From a virus, in the IMG/VR virus record IMGVR_UViG_3300009526_000054, positions 1 to 25,885 of that record: 25,885 bases of DNA; one strand, 5' to 3'. The notes beneath the pieces were generated by a model, which was not told where the DNA came from, searched no databases, and saw only the letters and a program-made list of their open reading frames with translations. Numbering within the stretch: position 1 is the stretch's first letter; each line of letters begins with the position of its first letter. Positions 6,864 to 13,820 of the stretch are shown in pieces. The translations under genes were made by a program, and so were the position numbers.

Positions 6864-6870
6864 TCTAAAC

Positions 6871-6888
6871 CCACAGTAGGGACTGTGG
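6871..6888 (+). other. Hairpin after the MuF-like gene
   Basis: CCACAGT (6871-6877) pairs with ACTGTGG (6882-6888) around the loop AGGG. There is no T tract after it, so a simple intrinsic terminator is unlikely. It lies in the 78-base gap between the MuF-like gene and the small basic protein, where it could protect an mRNA end or reduce downstream expression. Confidence 0.55.
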
Positions 6889-6941
6889 TGGGGTAGGACG
6901 GGCCAACCTGCCTCGGCTCGGCACAAGATAGGGGGTACAGA

Positions 6942-7193
6942 GTGAAACCAGCGAAAGGAAAGGCTAAAGTTAAGGTAACGGCCAGCGGCAAAAAAGTTAG
7001 TTACGGTCAGGCTGGCAAGGCAAAAGACGGCAAGGCCCGTGTTCAGGCTGGCACTCCCAAAGGTGACGCTTATTGCGCCAGAAGTTTGGGGATAAAGAAG
7101 GGATTGTCTAAATCGAAGCAGAATGACCCAAACACCCCGAACAATTTGTCGCGCAAGCGGTGGAAGTGTTCCGGCTCTAAGTCTAGGAGGTAG
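6942..7193 (+). CDS. Small basic cysteine-containing phage protein
   Basis: An 83-residue, very basic protein starts at GTG. It reads KVKVTASGKKVSYGQAGKA in its first third, then GDAYCARSLGIKK (44-56) and ends NDPNTPNNLSRKRWKCSGSKSRR in short blocks. Similar small proteins, with an AYCARS segment and an SRKRWKC ending, are common between portal and capsid genes of siphoviruses and podoviruses; their function is unknown to me. The Lys/Arg content suggests binding to DNA or RNA, and the two cysteines might bind metal. GGGGG eight bases upstream could serve as ribosome binding site. The stop is followed almost at once by the holin gene. Confidence 0.7.
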   Translation: MKPAKGKAKVKVTASGKKVSYGQAGKAKDGKARVQAGTPKGDAYCARSLGIKKGLSKSKQNDPNTPNNLSRKRWKCSGSKSRR

Positions 7194-7195
7194 TG

Positions 7196-7594
7196 ATGAG
7201 CATTGCAGCGATTACCAGCATGTTAGTAGGGCCAGTGGCCGATTTGATAAGCAAATTTATACCCGACAAAGATCAGGCGGCTAAATTAGCCCACGACATA
7301 GCTATCATGGCTGCTACTCAGGCGCACCAGCAAGCCATGGGGCAAGTAGAGGTCAACAAGGTCGAGGCGGCCCACAGATCGGTTTGGGTGGCGGGTTGGC
7401 GGCCAGCAATCGGTTGGACATGCGCCTTGGGCTTGTTTTGGAACGTAATAGGACACCCCGTATTAGATATATGGTACGAGATGCCTAAGATAGACCCTGC
7501 CTTGCTCTATCCGGTAATGCTCGGTATCCTTGGCATTGGCGGTGCTAACGTAGTGGCCCGTACTTACGAGAAGGTTAAGGGCGTTAGTGTATAG
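7196..7594 (+). CDS. Holin, three-helix (GTA holin-like)
   Basis: Holins form holes in the inner membrane that time lysis. This 132-residue protein shows an N-terminal amphipathic segment, a central stretch of polar helix (25-62), then WVAGWRPAIGW and two hydrophobic helices: CALGLFWNVIGHPVLDIW and LLYPVMLGILGIGGANVVA. The W-x-x-x-WRP-x-x-GW motif before the membrane helices is typical of the three-TM holin family also found in gene transfer agents. AGGAGG (7185-7190) stands five bases before ATG 7196; a GTG at 7193 is in frame and could also be used. The gene sits inside the head module, and no endolysin accompanies it. Confidence 0.8.
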   Translation: MSIAAITSMLVGPVADLISKFIPDKDQAAKLAHDIAIMAATQAHQQAMGQVEVNKVEAAHRSVWVAGWRPAIGWTCALGLFWNVIGHPVLDIWYEMPKIDPALLYPVMLGILGIGGANVVARTYEKVKGVSV

Positions 7595-7610
7595 TCATGG
7601 AGAAGCAAGA

Positions 7611-7940
7611 ATGGAACAACGAAGACGAAGTACGGATGTTGGGTGGCAGAAGTTTTTAACCGTTGAAATCCTTATGGGAATTTTTGCAATGGTTTTTGTG
7701 GCGGGAGGAATCTGGGTCACGCTAAGTGCTGATATTTCTTATGCTCAGTCGTCTACTGCCGAGAACACAGTTAAGCTACAGAATCTTGCCCGTCAAGTCG
7801 CTAGCCTTGACGTTGACTTGCGTATAATTTCGGCAAACGCAGAACACAACGCAGATACAGCCGATGAGATTAAAGCTGATCTTAAAGAACAACGGGCAGA
7901 TATTAAAGAGATACTGCGTATTCTCGGCCCAAAGCAATAA
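7611..7940 (+). CDS. Membrane-anchored coiled-coil protein, possible lysis accessory
   Basis: A 109-residue protein has a short basic N-terminus (EQRRRSTDVGWQKF), one transmembrane helix (about residues 14-36, EILMGIFAMVFVAGGIWVTL) and a helical C-terminal region with heptad spacing (NTVKLQNLARQVASLDVDLR, then ADEIKADLKEQRADIKEILRIL). This is the layout of an inner-membrane spanin or a hemolysin XhlA-like lysis helper, and it lies directly after the holin. I chose ATG 7611, with GGAG eight bases upstream, over a GTG at 7587 inside the holin gene. No outer-membrane spanin partner or lipobox is seen nearby, so a spanin role is only inferred. Confidence 0.6.
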   Translation: MEQRRRSTDVGWQKFLTVEILMGIFAMVFVAGGIWVTLSADISYAQSSTAENTVKLQNLARQVASLDVDLRIISANAEHNADTADEIKADLKEQRADIKEILRILGPKQ

Positions 7941-7955
7941 TACTGGAGAGGCATC

Positions 7956-8372
7956 ATGGCAACATTCACAAAATTTCAACAGTTTGCTTTAGATACGGCT
8001 CAGAAGAAGCATGACCTTGGTGCTTCGGGTGATACGTTAAAAGTGGCTTTGTACAACACAGCACCACTGGCTACCCATGCAAACTTGGCGGCGATTGGGA
8101 CTCAGGCAACCTACACCAACGTAACCGAGAACAGGCAGCTAAATATTTCTGCCAGCGCACAGACGGGTGGATTGGCTACAATTGTTATTGATGCTTCTAC
8201 CATTACCGCTGGGGGTGGGACAGTTGGGCCTTTTCGGTATGTTGTGGTTTACAACGATACTGCCACCGCAGATAACCTAGTAGGGTTTATTGATTACGGC
8301 GCGTCAATTACATTGGCAGACGGGGAATCTATTGACCTTACGTTTAACGCATCGTCAATAACCTTTCAATAG
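7956..8372 (+). CDS. Probable virion structural protein, beta-rich
   Basis: A 138-residue protein starts ATG after GGAGAGG. The N-terminus MATFTKFQQFALDTAQKKHDLG is followed by SGDTLKVALYNTAPLATHANL and a series of beta strands with Gly/Thr-rich turns, ending in DGESIDLTFNASSITF. Proteins with this pattern (a short helix, then DTLKVAL and a beta sandwich) are common among structural genes of siphoviruses, but I cannot name an exact role. Placement between lysis and scaffold genes suggests a capsid decoration or fibre part. Confidence 0.6.
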   Translation: MATFTKFQQFALDTAQKKHDLGASGDTLKVALYNTAPLATHANLAAIGTQATYTNVTENRQLNISASAQTGGLATIVIDASTITAGGGTVGPFRYVVVYNDTATADNLVGFIDYGASITLADGESIDLTFNASSITFQ

Positions 8373-8381
8373 GAGATTAAC

Positions 8382-8531
8382 GTGCATTCTAAAAGTTGTG
8401 GGAGTGGTGCAATGAAGTCAGCAAGATCAGCAAAGGCCAAGAAAACCAATGTTACTCACCGTATGTCTGATGGCAGCCTGATGTCGGGTAAAAAGCACAA
8501 GGGCAAGAAAATAAAAAGTAAGAAATATTGA
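8382..8531 (+). CDS. Small lysine-rich protein, 49 residues
   Basis: A short frame starts GTG at 8382, six bases after TAGGAG, and ends TGA at 8531. It encodes a strongly basic peptide: MHSKSCGSGAMKSARSAKAKK, interrupted by NVTHRMSDGSLMSG, then KKHKGKKIKSKKY, given here in pieces. Nearly a third of residues are Lys or Arg. Comparable short proteins with a HRM-x-DG-x-MSG-x-KH core occur next to capsid genes in other phages; their role is unknown to me. An internal ATG at 8412 is a second possible start. Its stop overlaps the TTG start of the next gene, suggesting coupled translation. Confidence 0.6.
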   Translation: MHSKSCGSGAMKSARSAKAKKTNVTHRMSDGSLMSGKKHKGKKIKSKKY

Positions 8532-8956
8532 TAACCGCCGACACATCAACCCTAGATGCAATGTCACAAGTTGTAGCCGCTGGCGTATCCGTCAATATTT
8601 TTTCTGAAGGCTGCGCTATGCACAATACTACAATTGCGTTTATTGAAAACAATCCAGCATCAGCGGTAAATGTTACGGGGTTAATTTCAGAAGTAAACAG
8701 ACTGAAGCCTGAAGACGTAATGTTTGGAATGGCTTTTGCAGCCCTTTTGTCTTTTACACGCGAACTGTATTCTCCCGAACTAATTCCTCAGTATCTTTTG
8801 CTTGGGGCGCAAAGTGTGGCTGGCGCAAACCTTATCCGTTACGTTAAGGGGGATGATGTAGCAGATGAATTGCTTCCGTATCTGCCCGACACTGTACTAG
8901 ATGTGTGGAAGCACAGTTTTTCAGCGGCGGATGACTACTTGTTTGGGGGTGCGTAA
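8528..8956 (+). CDS. Protein of unknown function in the head module
   Basis: I do not recognise this 142-residue protein. It begins at TTG 8528, overlapping the stop of the preceding small gene (TTGA); an in-frame ATG at 8561 would remove 11 residues. It is mainly helical and acidic, with a hydrophobic stretch MFGMAFAALLSFTRELYSP near residues 67-85 and a C-terminal LPDTVLDVWKHSF. Neither a clear signal peptide nor a long transmembrane helix is visible. It overlaps the next gene by one base (TAATG), and so belongs to the same operon. Confidence 0.55.
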   Translation: MITADTSTLDAMSQVVAAGVSVNIFSEGCAMHNTTIAFIENNPASAVNVTGLISEVNRLKPEDVMFGMAFAALLSFTRELYSPELIPQYLLLGAQSVAGANLIRYVKGDDVADELLPYLPDTVLDVWKHSFSAADDYLFGGA

Positions 8957-9939
8957 TGACTTCGCGCAACACCAGTGCTAAGTTTTTTACCACTACCGCT
9001 TTGTTGGTTGACGAGGGCGATCGTCCTGATACGGGTAGTGCAAATTCCATAGTTAGCGACAACACCTTCTGGACTAACTCCGAAAATCTATTAAAGCAGG
9101 AAAAAACAGACAAATACCTGTACACCGACATAACAGTAAAACACCCTAGCCCGACAGATATACCAGTCAAGTTAGCTTTCTCTTTAGATGGATACAAGGC
9201 AACGGTGAGCGGCCCCCCTGTACCAGTTGTTGCAGTTGGCGTTTATTCAGGTGGTGTGCAAGGTACGCTTCCTGTTCTTAAAGAAATAACGGAGACAAGT
9301 TCTAACGGGTCTTTCTTTAATATATTTGACGGCTCAGAATCCGCTCTCCAAAAAACGTATGGCTTTAGCTCACTCAATATGGGGGATATTAACGCCAGCG
9401 GTTTTGGAGTTACGCTACAGCTAAAAAACAATCAAGCCGCAGGTGCAGTCCCAATATCCAGCGTAGATATTTTTGTGGACTGTATAAGACTACAGGTTAA
9501 GTATCAGCTAAACATTGGCTGTGACACTATGGCCGTTACTAGCGGGCTTGGTGCTGTATCAATAAATAGGGTTTTCCCTCTGTCTGTTTCTGCTATGCCT
9601 GTTGTGGCTGTATCACTAGGCTCAGTTGGCATTGCAGTAACAAGAAAGGCGGGTTTTGGCTCAATGTCTTTGTCAGTGGTGTTTAACCCTGCGGAGATAG
9701 ACCGAACTGTGGGTCTGGCGTTTACTAGGATGCAGTTGTCTTCGACTTTTAACGATGCGGAGATAGATAAGACTACAATTCTTAATTCACAGACGCTTAG
9801 TGTCGGGATTACTGCTAATTCAGTGACCGCTACGGCTAGGTTGAAAACTGTTACAACGCCGGATAGCCGGACTTCAAATGTCCCAGAACAAGGTAGGGCT
9901 TACAATATACCCAAGCGTAGGCTTTTCAATGTCCCGTAA
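8956..9939 (+). CDS. Probable virion structural protein with repeated C-terminus
   Basis: A 327-residue, largely beta-strand protein starts at ATG 8956. The first 190 residues look like a compact sandwich domain (VPVVAVGVYSGGVQG..., then SSVDIFVDCIRLQVKYQL). The last third holds short internal repeats, FNPAEIDRT and FNDAEIDKT, 22 residues apart. The final 25 residues repeat an R-x-x-N-V/I-P rhythm: SRTSNVPEQG, RAYNIPKR, RLFNVP. Such RTY-x-VP repeats end many phage proteins encoded near capsid or fibre-adaptor genes. Its place just before an adaptor-like gene supports a virion part, possibly a capsid or tail spike component. Confidence 0.55.
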   Translation: MTSRNTSAKFFTTTALLVDEGDRPDTGSANSIVSDNTFWTNSENLLKQEKTDKYLYTDITVKHPSPTDIPVKLAFSLDGYKATVSGPPVPVVAVGVYSGGVQGTLPVLKEITETSSNGSFFNIFDGSESALQKTYGFSSLNMGDINASGFGVTLQLKNNQAAGAVPISSVDIFVDCIRLQVKYQLNIGCDTMAVTSGLGAVSINRVFPLSVSAMPVVAVSLGSVGIAVTRKAGFGSMSLSVVFNPAEIDRTVGLAFTRMQLSSTFNDAEIDKTTILNSQTLSVGITANSVTATARLKTVTTPDSRTSNVPEQGRAYNIPKRRLFNVP

Positions 9940-9957
9940 TACTGATATGGTTCCGCT

Positions 9958-10287
9958 ATGAGTAACCCTATATTCACAGACACTAAAGCAGTGAATGACC
10001 ACCTAGACTGGTCATTTAACTATGCTGATTCTGACGGCTCCACCAACACAGGTTCCGCTACAGATGACGGGTTTTTGCAAGGCGATACAATATCGACCTC
10101 TACTTGGTTGTTTGAAGGGCCGGATACGGCTTTAGTTTTGGGAACAACTGGAAACACAACCTTGGCGGCAAGTGTTATAGTCTCTGGCGGGACTGAGGGC
10201 TATGCTTACAGGGTAAAGAACTTGGTTGTCACCGCTGGTGGTGACAGGAAGGAACGCACTCTCCATCTGGAGATTGTGAACAACTAA
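9958..10287 (+). CDS. Probable structural protein, fibre-tail adaptor-like
   Basis: A 109-residue beta-rich protein contains NDHLDWSFNYAD near residue 13, then GDTISTSTWLF and VSGGTEGYAYRVKNLVVTAGGD. The order LD-x-x-W, D-T-I-x-x-S-x-W, GG-x-x-G-x-x-Y-x-V, T-x-G is found in small phage proteins often labelled fibre-tail adaptor or structural protein. There is no clear ribosome binding site; a four-codon frame (ATG 9947) ends in an ATGA overlap with this start. It precedes the scaffold gene by 45 bases. Confidence 0.55.
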   Translation: MSNPIFTDTKAVNDHLDWSFNYADSDGSTNTGSATDDGFLQGDTISTSTWLFEGPDTALVLGTTGNTTLAASVIVSGGTEGYAYRVKNLVVTAGGDRKERTLHLEIVNN

Positions 10288-10295
10288 CATGAGTG

Positions 10296-10308
10296 GGGCG
10301 AGAGGCCC
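10296..10308 (+). other. Short hairpin with GAGAG loop before the scaffold gene
   Basis: GGGC (10296-10299) pairs with GCCC (10305-10308) around GAGAG. The same pentaloop closed by a C-G pair occurs in two longer hairpins before the tail chaperone gene (14757-14779 and 14790-14806). Alone, the 4-bp stem would be unremarkable. Confidence 0.4.
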
Positions 10309-10332
10309 AACACGTATCGGGAGGATACAATC

Positions 10333-11097
10333 ATGGCTTTAAAATTAGAAACTGAAACACTTGACGATGTTGACGAACAATTCCGTGGACTTTATACGCA
10401 GAGCGCAGAGGGAGAGCCTTTCGTTTTGGCAGTAGAAGGATTGCCCGATGTTAAAGGGCTAAAACAGGGACTTGACCGTGAACGCAGGACAGTGCGCGAG
10501 CAAAAAGAAGAACTTAGCAAGTTTAAGGGCTTCGATCTTGACGAGTATAAGGACTTGCAAGAAAGGGCAGTTGCCCTTCAAGAGCATGACCCCGAGAAAG
10601 TTAAAGGCATGATTGACAAGCGAGTAGCAGACAATAATAAGGCTTGGGAACTGAAGTACGGCGAGTTAGACCGCCAACTTCAAGGAACTCGCGGGAAATT
10701 ATCTACTGTTATGGTTTCTGATGAGTTGAGGCGAGTAGGCGCAGATTTGGGCGTACTTGACGGGGAAGCGATGAACGATTTCGTGACTCGTGGTAGCGGC
10801 TTATTCAAAGTTAGCGATGAAGGTTCAGTCGTTGCGATGAAGGGTGACGAAATCGTTTATGGGGAGTCAGGCGTAGAACCCTTGACAATGCGGGAGTTTG
10901 GTAAGACACTCTCAACCACGGCTACACATTTATTCAAATCCAGTGGAGGAGGGGGAGCCGACAACACTGGTAACGGGAAAGCGAGAGGCACTTCTGTTCG
11001 TAGCAAAGCTGACTTGATTACCAATCAGGACAAGGCTAGTTTTATAGGTAAAAACGGTAGAACGGCATATCTTGAATTGCCCGCCACCAGTAACTAA
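10333..11097 (+). CDS. Capsid scaffolding protein
   Basis: Scaffold proteins direct assembly of the procapsid and then leave it. This 254-residue protein is strongly charged and helical, with a coiled-coil stretch from LKQGLDRERRTVREQKEEL (about 42-60) through VADNNKAWELKYGELDRQLQG (98-118), a form shared by phage scaffolds. A Gly-rich linker (SSGGGGADNTGNG) precedes a basic C-terminal part that could bind the coat protein. It lies immediately before the major capsid gene. GGGAGG (10319-10324) gives a strong ribosome binding site eight bases before the ATG. Confidence 0.8.
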   Translation: MALKLETETLDDVDEQFRGLYTQSAEGEPFVLAVEGLPDVKGLKQGLDRERRTVREQKEELSKFKGFDLDEYKDLQERAVALQEHDPEKVKGMIDKRVADNNKAWELKYGELDRQLQGTRGKLSTVMVSDELRRVGADLGVLDGEAMNDFVTRGSGLFKVSDEGSVVAMKGDEIVYGESGVEPLTMREFGKTLSTTATHLFKSSGGGGADNTGNGKARGTSVRSKADLITNQDKASFIGKNGRTAYLELPATSN

Positions 11098-11107
11098 ATG
11101 CGAACAT

Positions 11108-11123
11108 AGGAGGGGTTTTCCCC
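11108..11123 (+). promoter_or_regulatory. Ribosome binding site with hairpin at the capsid start
   Basis: AGGAGG (11108-11113) overlaps a small hairpin, GGGG (11112-11115), loop TTTT, CCCC (11120-11123), that abuts the ATG at 11124. If the stem forms it hides part of the ribosome binding site; if it stays beside the ribosome it shortens the distance to the start codon. It may tune capsid synthesis. Confidence 0.5.
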
Positions 11124-12125
11124 ATGGCAGATGACACAACTAAAGGTGATGTAGGCGATTTCGTTGTATATCACGAAGAATTTTTCGGCGGGTTTTCTGA
11201 GGCACTTGAGCAGAACTCAAATATTTTCAATGAGGCTTCGCAAGGCGCGATTCAGCTTCGACCTAACCGTTTGATCGGTCACTTTGAGAAAGAATCTTTC
11301 TTTAAGAGCGTAACAAACTTGATTGCCCCGCGTGATGTGGCACTCAACGATGTAACGGCTGACCTCAAATTAGAGCAAGGCGAAATTATAGGCGTTAAGC
11401 TGAACAGGCGCATTGGGCCAGTCACTAACACCATTGATTCTTTCCGTAAGATCGGGGAATCTGCTGAGACAATGAGCTTTATGCTCGGTCAGCAAATTGG
11501 TAAAGCGGCAGCGGTTGATATGACCAACACTTCTATTGCTGCTCTAGTAGGCGGGATTAGTAACCTTGGCGCAACTGCTTTGCACGATGGCACTGCTGGT
11601 ACTCCGACTCACTCTGGACTGGTAGACATTCTATCTAAGATGGGTGACGGTGAAGGCGGGATTATTGCTTGGGTCATGCACTCTAAGAGCTACTTTGACC
11701 TTGTTAAGCAATCCATTGCTGATAAAGTGTTCGAGGTTGCCGGAGTCACTATCTACACTGGAACGGTTGCTACGCTTAATCGCCCCGTTGTTGTTGTGGA
11801 CAGTTCAGCCCTTACTGTTCCTGCTGCTGGTGAAGTACCTATTCAGTACAACATCCTCGGTCTGACCGAGGGTGCGTGTATTGTTGATGAGTCCGAGCGT
11901 CAGGAAGTTGTTTCTGACACAGTGACGGGTTACGAGAACTTGCTGCTCCGTATTCAGGGCGAGTATGCTTATAACCTCAAGCTGAAAGGCATTGCGTATG
12001 ACACTGCTGCTGGCGGGTCTAACCCCAACGCAGCAGCGGTTGCTTTGGCAACTAACTGGGATAGCGTTCTTTCTGCCGCTAACGGCATCAAAGGCGGCCC
12101 CGGCGCAAGAGGCTTGTTCGACTAG
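11124..12125 (+). CDS. Major capsid protein
   Basis: A 333-residue protein directly follows the scaffold gene and is followed by a strong terminator, as expected of the most abundant virion protein. It begins with GDFVVYHEEFFGGFSEALEQ, has a helical middle with SFRKIGESAETMSFMLGQQIGKAA in two blocks, a segment IIAWVMHSKSYFDLVKQ near 175-192, and GVTIYTGTV plus RPVVVVDSS near 210-230. The WVMHSK-x-x-x-x-L motif and the strand-rich second half fit an HK97-fold capsid protein. The C-terminus includes LLLRIQGEYAYNLKLKGIAYD. Family is assigned from pattern and gene order; the N-terminus shows no long delta domain, consistent with a separate scaffold. Confidence 0.87.
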   Translation: MADDTTKGDVGDFVVYHEEFFGGFSEALEQNSNIFNEASQGAIQLRPNRLIGHFEKESFFKSVTNLIAPRDVALNDVTADLKLEQGEIIGVKLNRRIGPVTNTIDSFRKIGESAETMSFMLGQQIGKAAAVDMTNTSIAALVGGISNLGATALHDGTAGTPTHSGLVDILSKMGDGEGGIIAWVMHSKSYFDLVKQSIADKVFEVAGVTIYTGTVATLNRPVVVVDSSALTVPAAGEVPIQYNILGLTEGACIVDESERQEVVSDTVTGYENLLLRIQGEYAYNLKLKGIAYDTAAGGSNPNAAAVALATNWDSVLSAANGIKGGPGARGLFD

Positions 12126-12158
12126 GCAATTTTGTTTTTAAGGCTTAGTTTAGAACTG

Positions 12159-12184
12159 GAAAGGGGCCGTATGGCCCCTTTTTT
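12159..12184 (+). terminator. Intrinsic terminator after the capsid gene
   Basis: AAGGGGCC (12161-12168) pairs perfectly with GGCCCCTT (12173-12180) around GTAT, followed by a run of six T (12179-12184). This is a textbook rho-independent terminator. It lies 33 bases after the capsid stop and 17 bases before the next gene. No promoter is evident after it, so downstream tail genes must rely on readthrough or antitermination. Confidence 0.9.
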
Positions 12185-12201
12185 ATATCAGCGGAGGGTA
12201 T

Positions 12202-12711
12202 ATGGAATTAATAACAGACGCGGCATCCACGGGATATAACTGTTATCTTTCCTACAGTGATGCGGCAAAACGAATCGGAGATATGATTCGTGCGCCTAAC
12301 TGGAAGGCAGCGAGCGAGACTCAGCACAAACGGGCTTTAATTACTTCCTCTAAACTGCTTGATCGCTACGTTAAGTGGTACGGAAATCCCACGGTACAAA
12401 CTCAGACTATGGCTTGGCCTAGGCAGCATGTTCAGGTGAGGGATAGAGAGCTTGGTGCTTATTTGGACAAAGATACACTACCCGAATTTTTAAAGGAAAT
12501 AACAATAGAGTACGCAGAGGCGTTACTCGGTGAGGATTTGATAGCTTCGCAAGAAACTGGATTATCTTCATTAAGTGTTGGAGGCATAGCACTAAACTTT
12601 AATCAGATAGATAGAAAAGATGTTATGCCTGACGGTGTAAAAATGCTTGCCGGAGATTACGGTATTGTCAGGACGGGTCAAAGCAGCGTTGTATCGGTGA
12701 TGAGAAGATGA
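12202..12711 (+). CDS. Head-tail connector, DnaT-like family
   Basis: This 169-residue protein is the first neck gene. Its pattern YNCYLSYSDAAKRIGDMI, W near 31, KRALITSSKLLDRYVKWYG (44-62), TMAWPR (69-74) and the helix EFLKEITIEYAEALL matches the phage family named DnaT-like ssDNA-binding protein, which serves as the adaptor bound to the portal (lambda gpW / HK97 gp6 role). The short C-terminal part with SVGGIALNFN is typical of the tail of this family. GGAGGG (12193-12198) lies four bases before the ATG. It overlaps the next gene by four bases (ATGA). Confidence 0.78.
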   Translation: MELITDAASTGYNCYLSYSDAAKRIGDMIRAPNWKAASETQHKRALITSSKLLDRYVKWYGNPTVQTQTMAWPRQHVQVRDRELGAYLDKDTLPEFLKEITIEYAEALLGEDLIASQETGLSSLSVGGIALNFNQIDRKDVMPDGVKMLAGDYGIVRTGQSSVVSVMRR

Positions 12712-13064
12712 GTATCCGTGGGCTTATTCAAGATCAGGTTTCCGAAGGCTTTAAAAAGCTAGGCGACCTAGTGGTTACTGTATCTTACACGCCAGAGGGC
12801 GGCGGCTATAACCCAGCCACGGGTACTCTTTCAGTAGCGTCATCTAAGGATGCTAAAGCAGTTATTACCAGTTACAACATGCGACAGGTAAACAACACCA
12901 CCATAGTATCTTCAGACAAACAGATTATCTTCCCGAAAAAAGATTTGTTGTTTGAAATGACTGTGGGAGGCACTTTGACAGACCCCAACGGTTCTATTTA
13001 CCAGATTATGAACATCGTAGAAGACCCTGCTGGCGCAACATTGACTGTTCAGGGGCGAATATGA
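12708..13064 (+). CDS. Head closure (neck) protein
   Basis: A 118-residue protein made mostly of strands: VVTVSYTPEGGGYNPATGTL (two pieces), DAKAVITSYNM, KQIIFPKKDLLFEMTVGGTLTDPNG and YQIMNIVEDPAGATLTVQGRI. The GG-x-Y-NP-x-TG motif and the middle strand pattern fit small beta-barrel head-closure proteins (SPP1 gp16 / lambda gpFII role). It lies between adaptor and tail-completion genes and overlaps both by four bases. The role is inferred mainly from order. Confidence 0.68.
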   Translation: MSIRGLIQDQVSEGFKKLGDLVVTVSYTPEGGGYNPATGTLSVASSKDAKAVITSYNMRQVNNTTIVSSDKQIIFPKKDLLFEMTVGGTLTDPNGSIYQIMNIVEDPAGATLTVQGRI

Positions 13065-13435
13065 GTGGTTGGAGTAAGAATCCCGCAAAATTGGTGGAGA
13101 AGATAAAAAGAGATCACGTTAATCAGGTTTGCTTAACTGCGCTTAACATACACCAGAGAATTGTTCAAAAGACCCCTGTAGACACAGGCAGAGCGCGTAG
13201 TAACTGGATTCCTCGCGTTGGTTCTCCGGCTTCTCAAACCCGTAAAAAAAGCACACCGAGTTCACTTGCTAGCTTCGCAAGAAAAGAGTTTAATCGCAAA
13301 ACAGTTCCTTTCGGGTCAAACTTGTATATAGCTAACAACTTGCCGTATATTGAAAGGCTAAATCAGGGGTACTCTAAACAAGCACCCATGCACTTTGTTG
13401 AAATGGCTATTCAGGAAGTTAAGAATGAGCTTTGA
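13061..13435 (+). CDS. Tail completion / neck protein, HK97 gp10-like
   Basis: A 124-residue basic protein starts ATG in an ATGA overlap. The motif IHQRIVQKTPVDTGRARSNW (34-53) is the hallmark of the HK97 gp10 / lambda gpZ type tail completion family. NNLPYIERLNQGYSKQAP near residue 95-112 is the second conserved segment of that family. These proteins sit at the joint of head and tail. The C-terminal EVKNEL overlaps the start of the next gene by 11 bases. Confidence 0.8.
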   Translation: MSGWSKNPAKLVEKIKRDHVNQVCLTALNIHQRIVQKTPVDTGRARSNWIPRVGSPASQTRKKSTPSSLASFARKEFNRKTVPFGSNLYIANNLPYIERLNQGYSKQAPMHFVEMAIQEVKNEL

Positions 13436-13820
13436 AGCACTTACGCGGGCAATAGAGACTAGATTTAATTCTAATTACACCTCTACCCCTGTAGCGTATG
13501 AAAATGTTCCTTTTACGCCACCAAAAGGACTGCCTTGGGTTAGGTTGACGATTATCAATGGAGAAAGCGTTACTCAGGGAATTACGGGCAGTACACCCCT
13601 TGTTAGGGACACAGGGCTTATATCCATCACTGTCTTTGTTCCAGAGAACACCGGAACTCAGGCATCAAAGGCTATAGTGGACACAGCGAAAACGGTTTAC
13701 GAGCATACCCCGTTTAGTGGTATAGTTGCCCTAACCGCCTCTGTGGCTCCGGCTGGTAACTTCGATGGGTGGCATCAAACGAACATAACGATACCGTTTA
13801 GGAGAAATAGAAATGTCTGA
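13425..13820 (+). CDS. Tail terminator protein, DUF4128-like
   Basis: Tail terminators cap the tail tube and set its end (lambda gpU role). The 131-residue protein begins MSFEALTRAIETRFNSNY, then VAYENVPFTPPKGLPWVRLT, IINGESVTQGITG and GLISITVFVPENTGT, with VDTAKTVYEHTPF as the long helix and FDGWHQTNITIPFRR at the end. This is the DUF4128/gpU pattern. The frame is open back to 13395, but ATG 13425 has AGGAAG upstream and gives the family's usual N-terminus. It overlaps the major tail gene by eight bases. Confidence 0.8.
   Translation: MSFEALTRAIETRFNSNYTSTPVAYENVPFTPPKGLPWVRLTIINGESVTQGITGSTPLVRDTGLISITVFVPENTGTQASKAIVDTAKTVYEHTPFSGIVALTASVAPAGNFDGWHQTNITIPFRRNRNV

Noticed and set aside
9947-9961. 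Four-codon mini-ORF overlapping the start at 9958 as a third coupling device
   Set aside because: It ends in ATGA but has no ribosome binding site, so it is easily explained by chance.
10882-10910. TTGACA within the scaffold gene as a promoter for the capsid gene
   Set aside because: A perfect -35 box, but no acceptable -10 box at 16-18 bp spacing.
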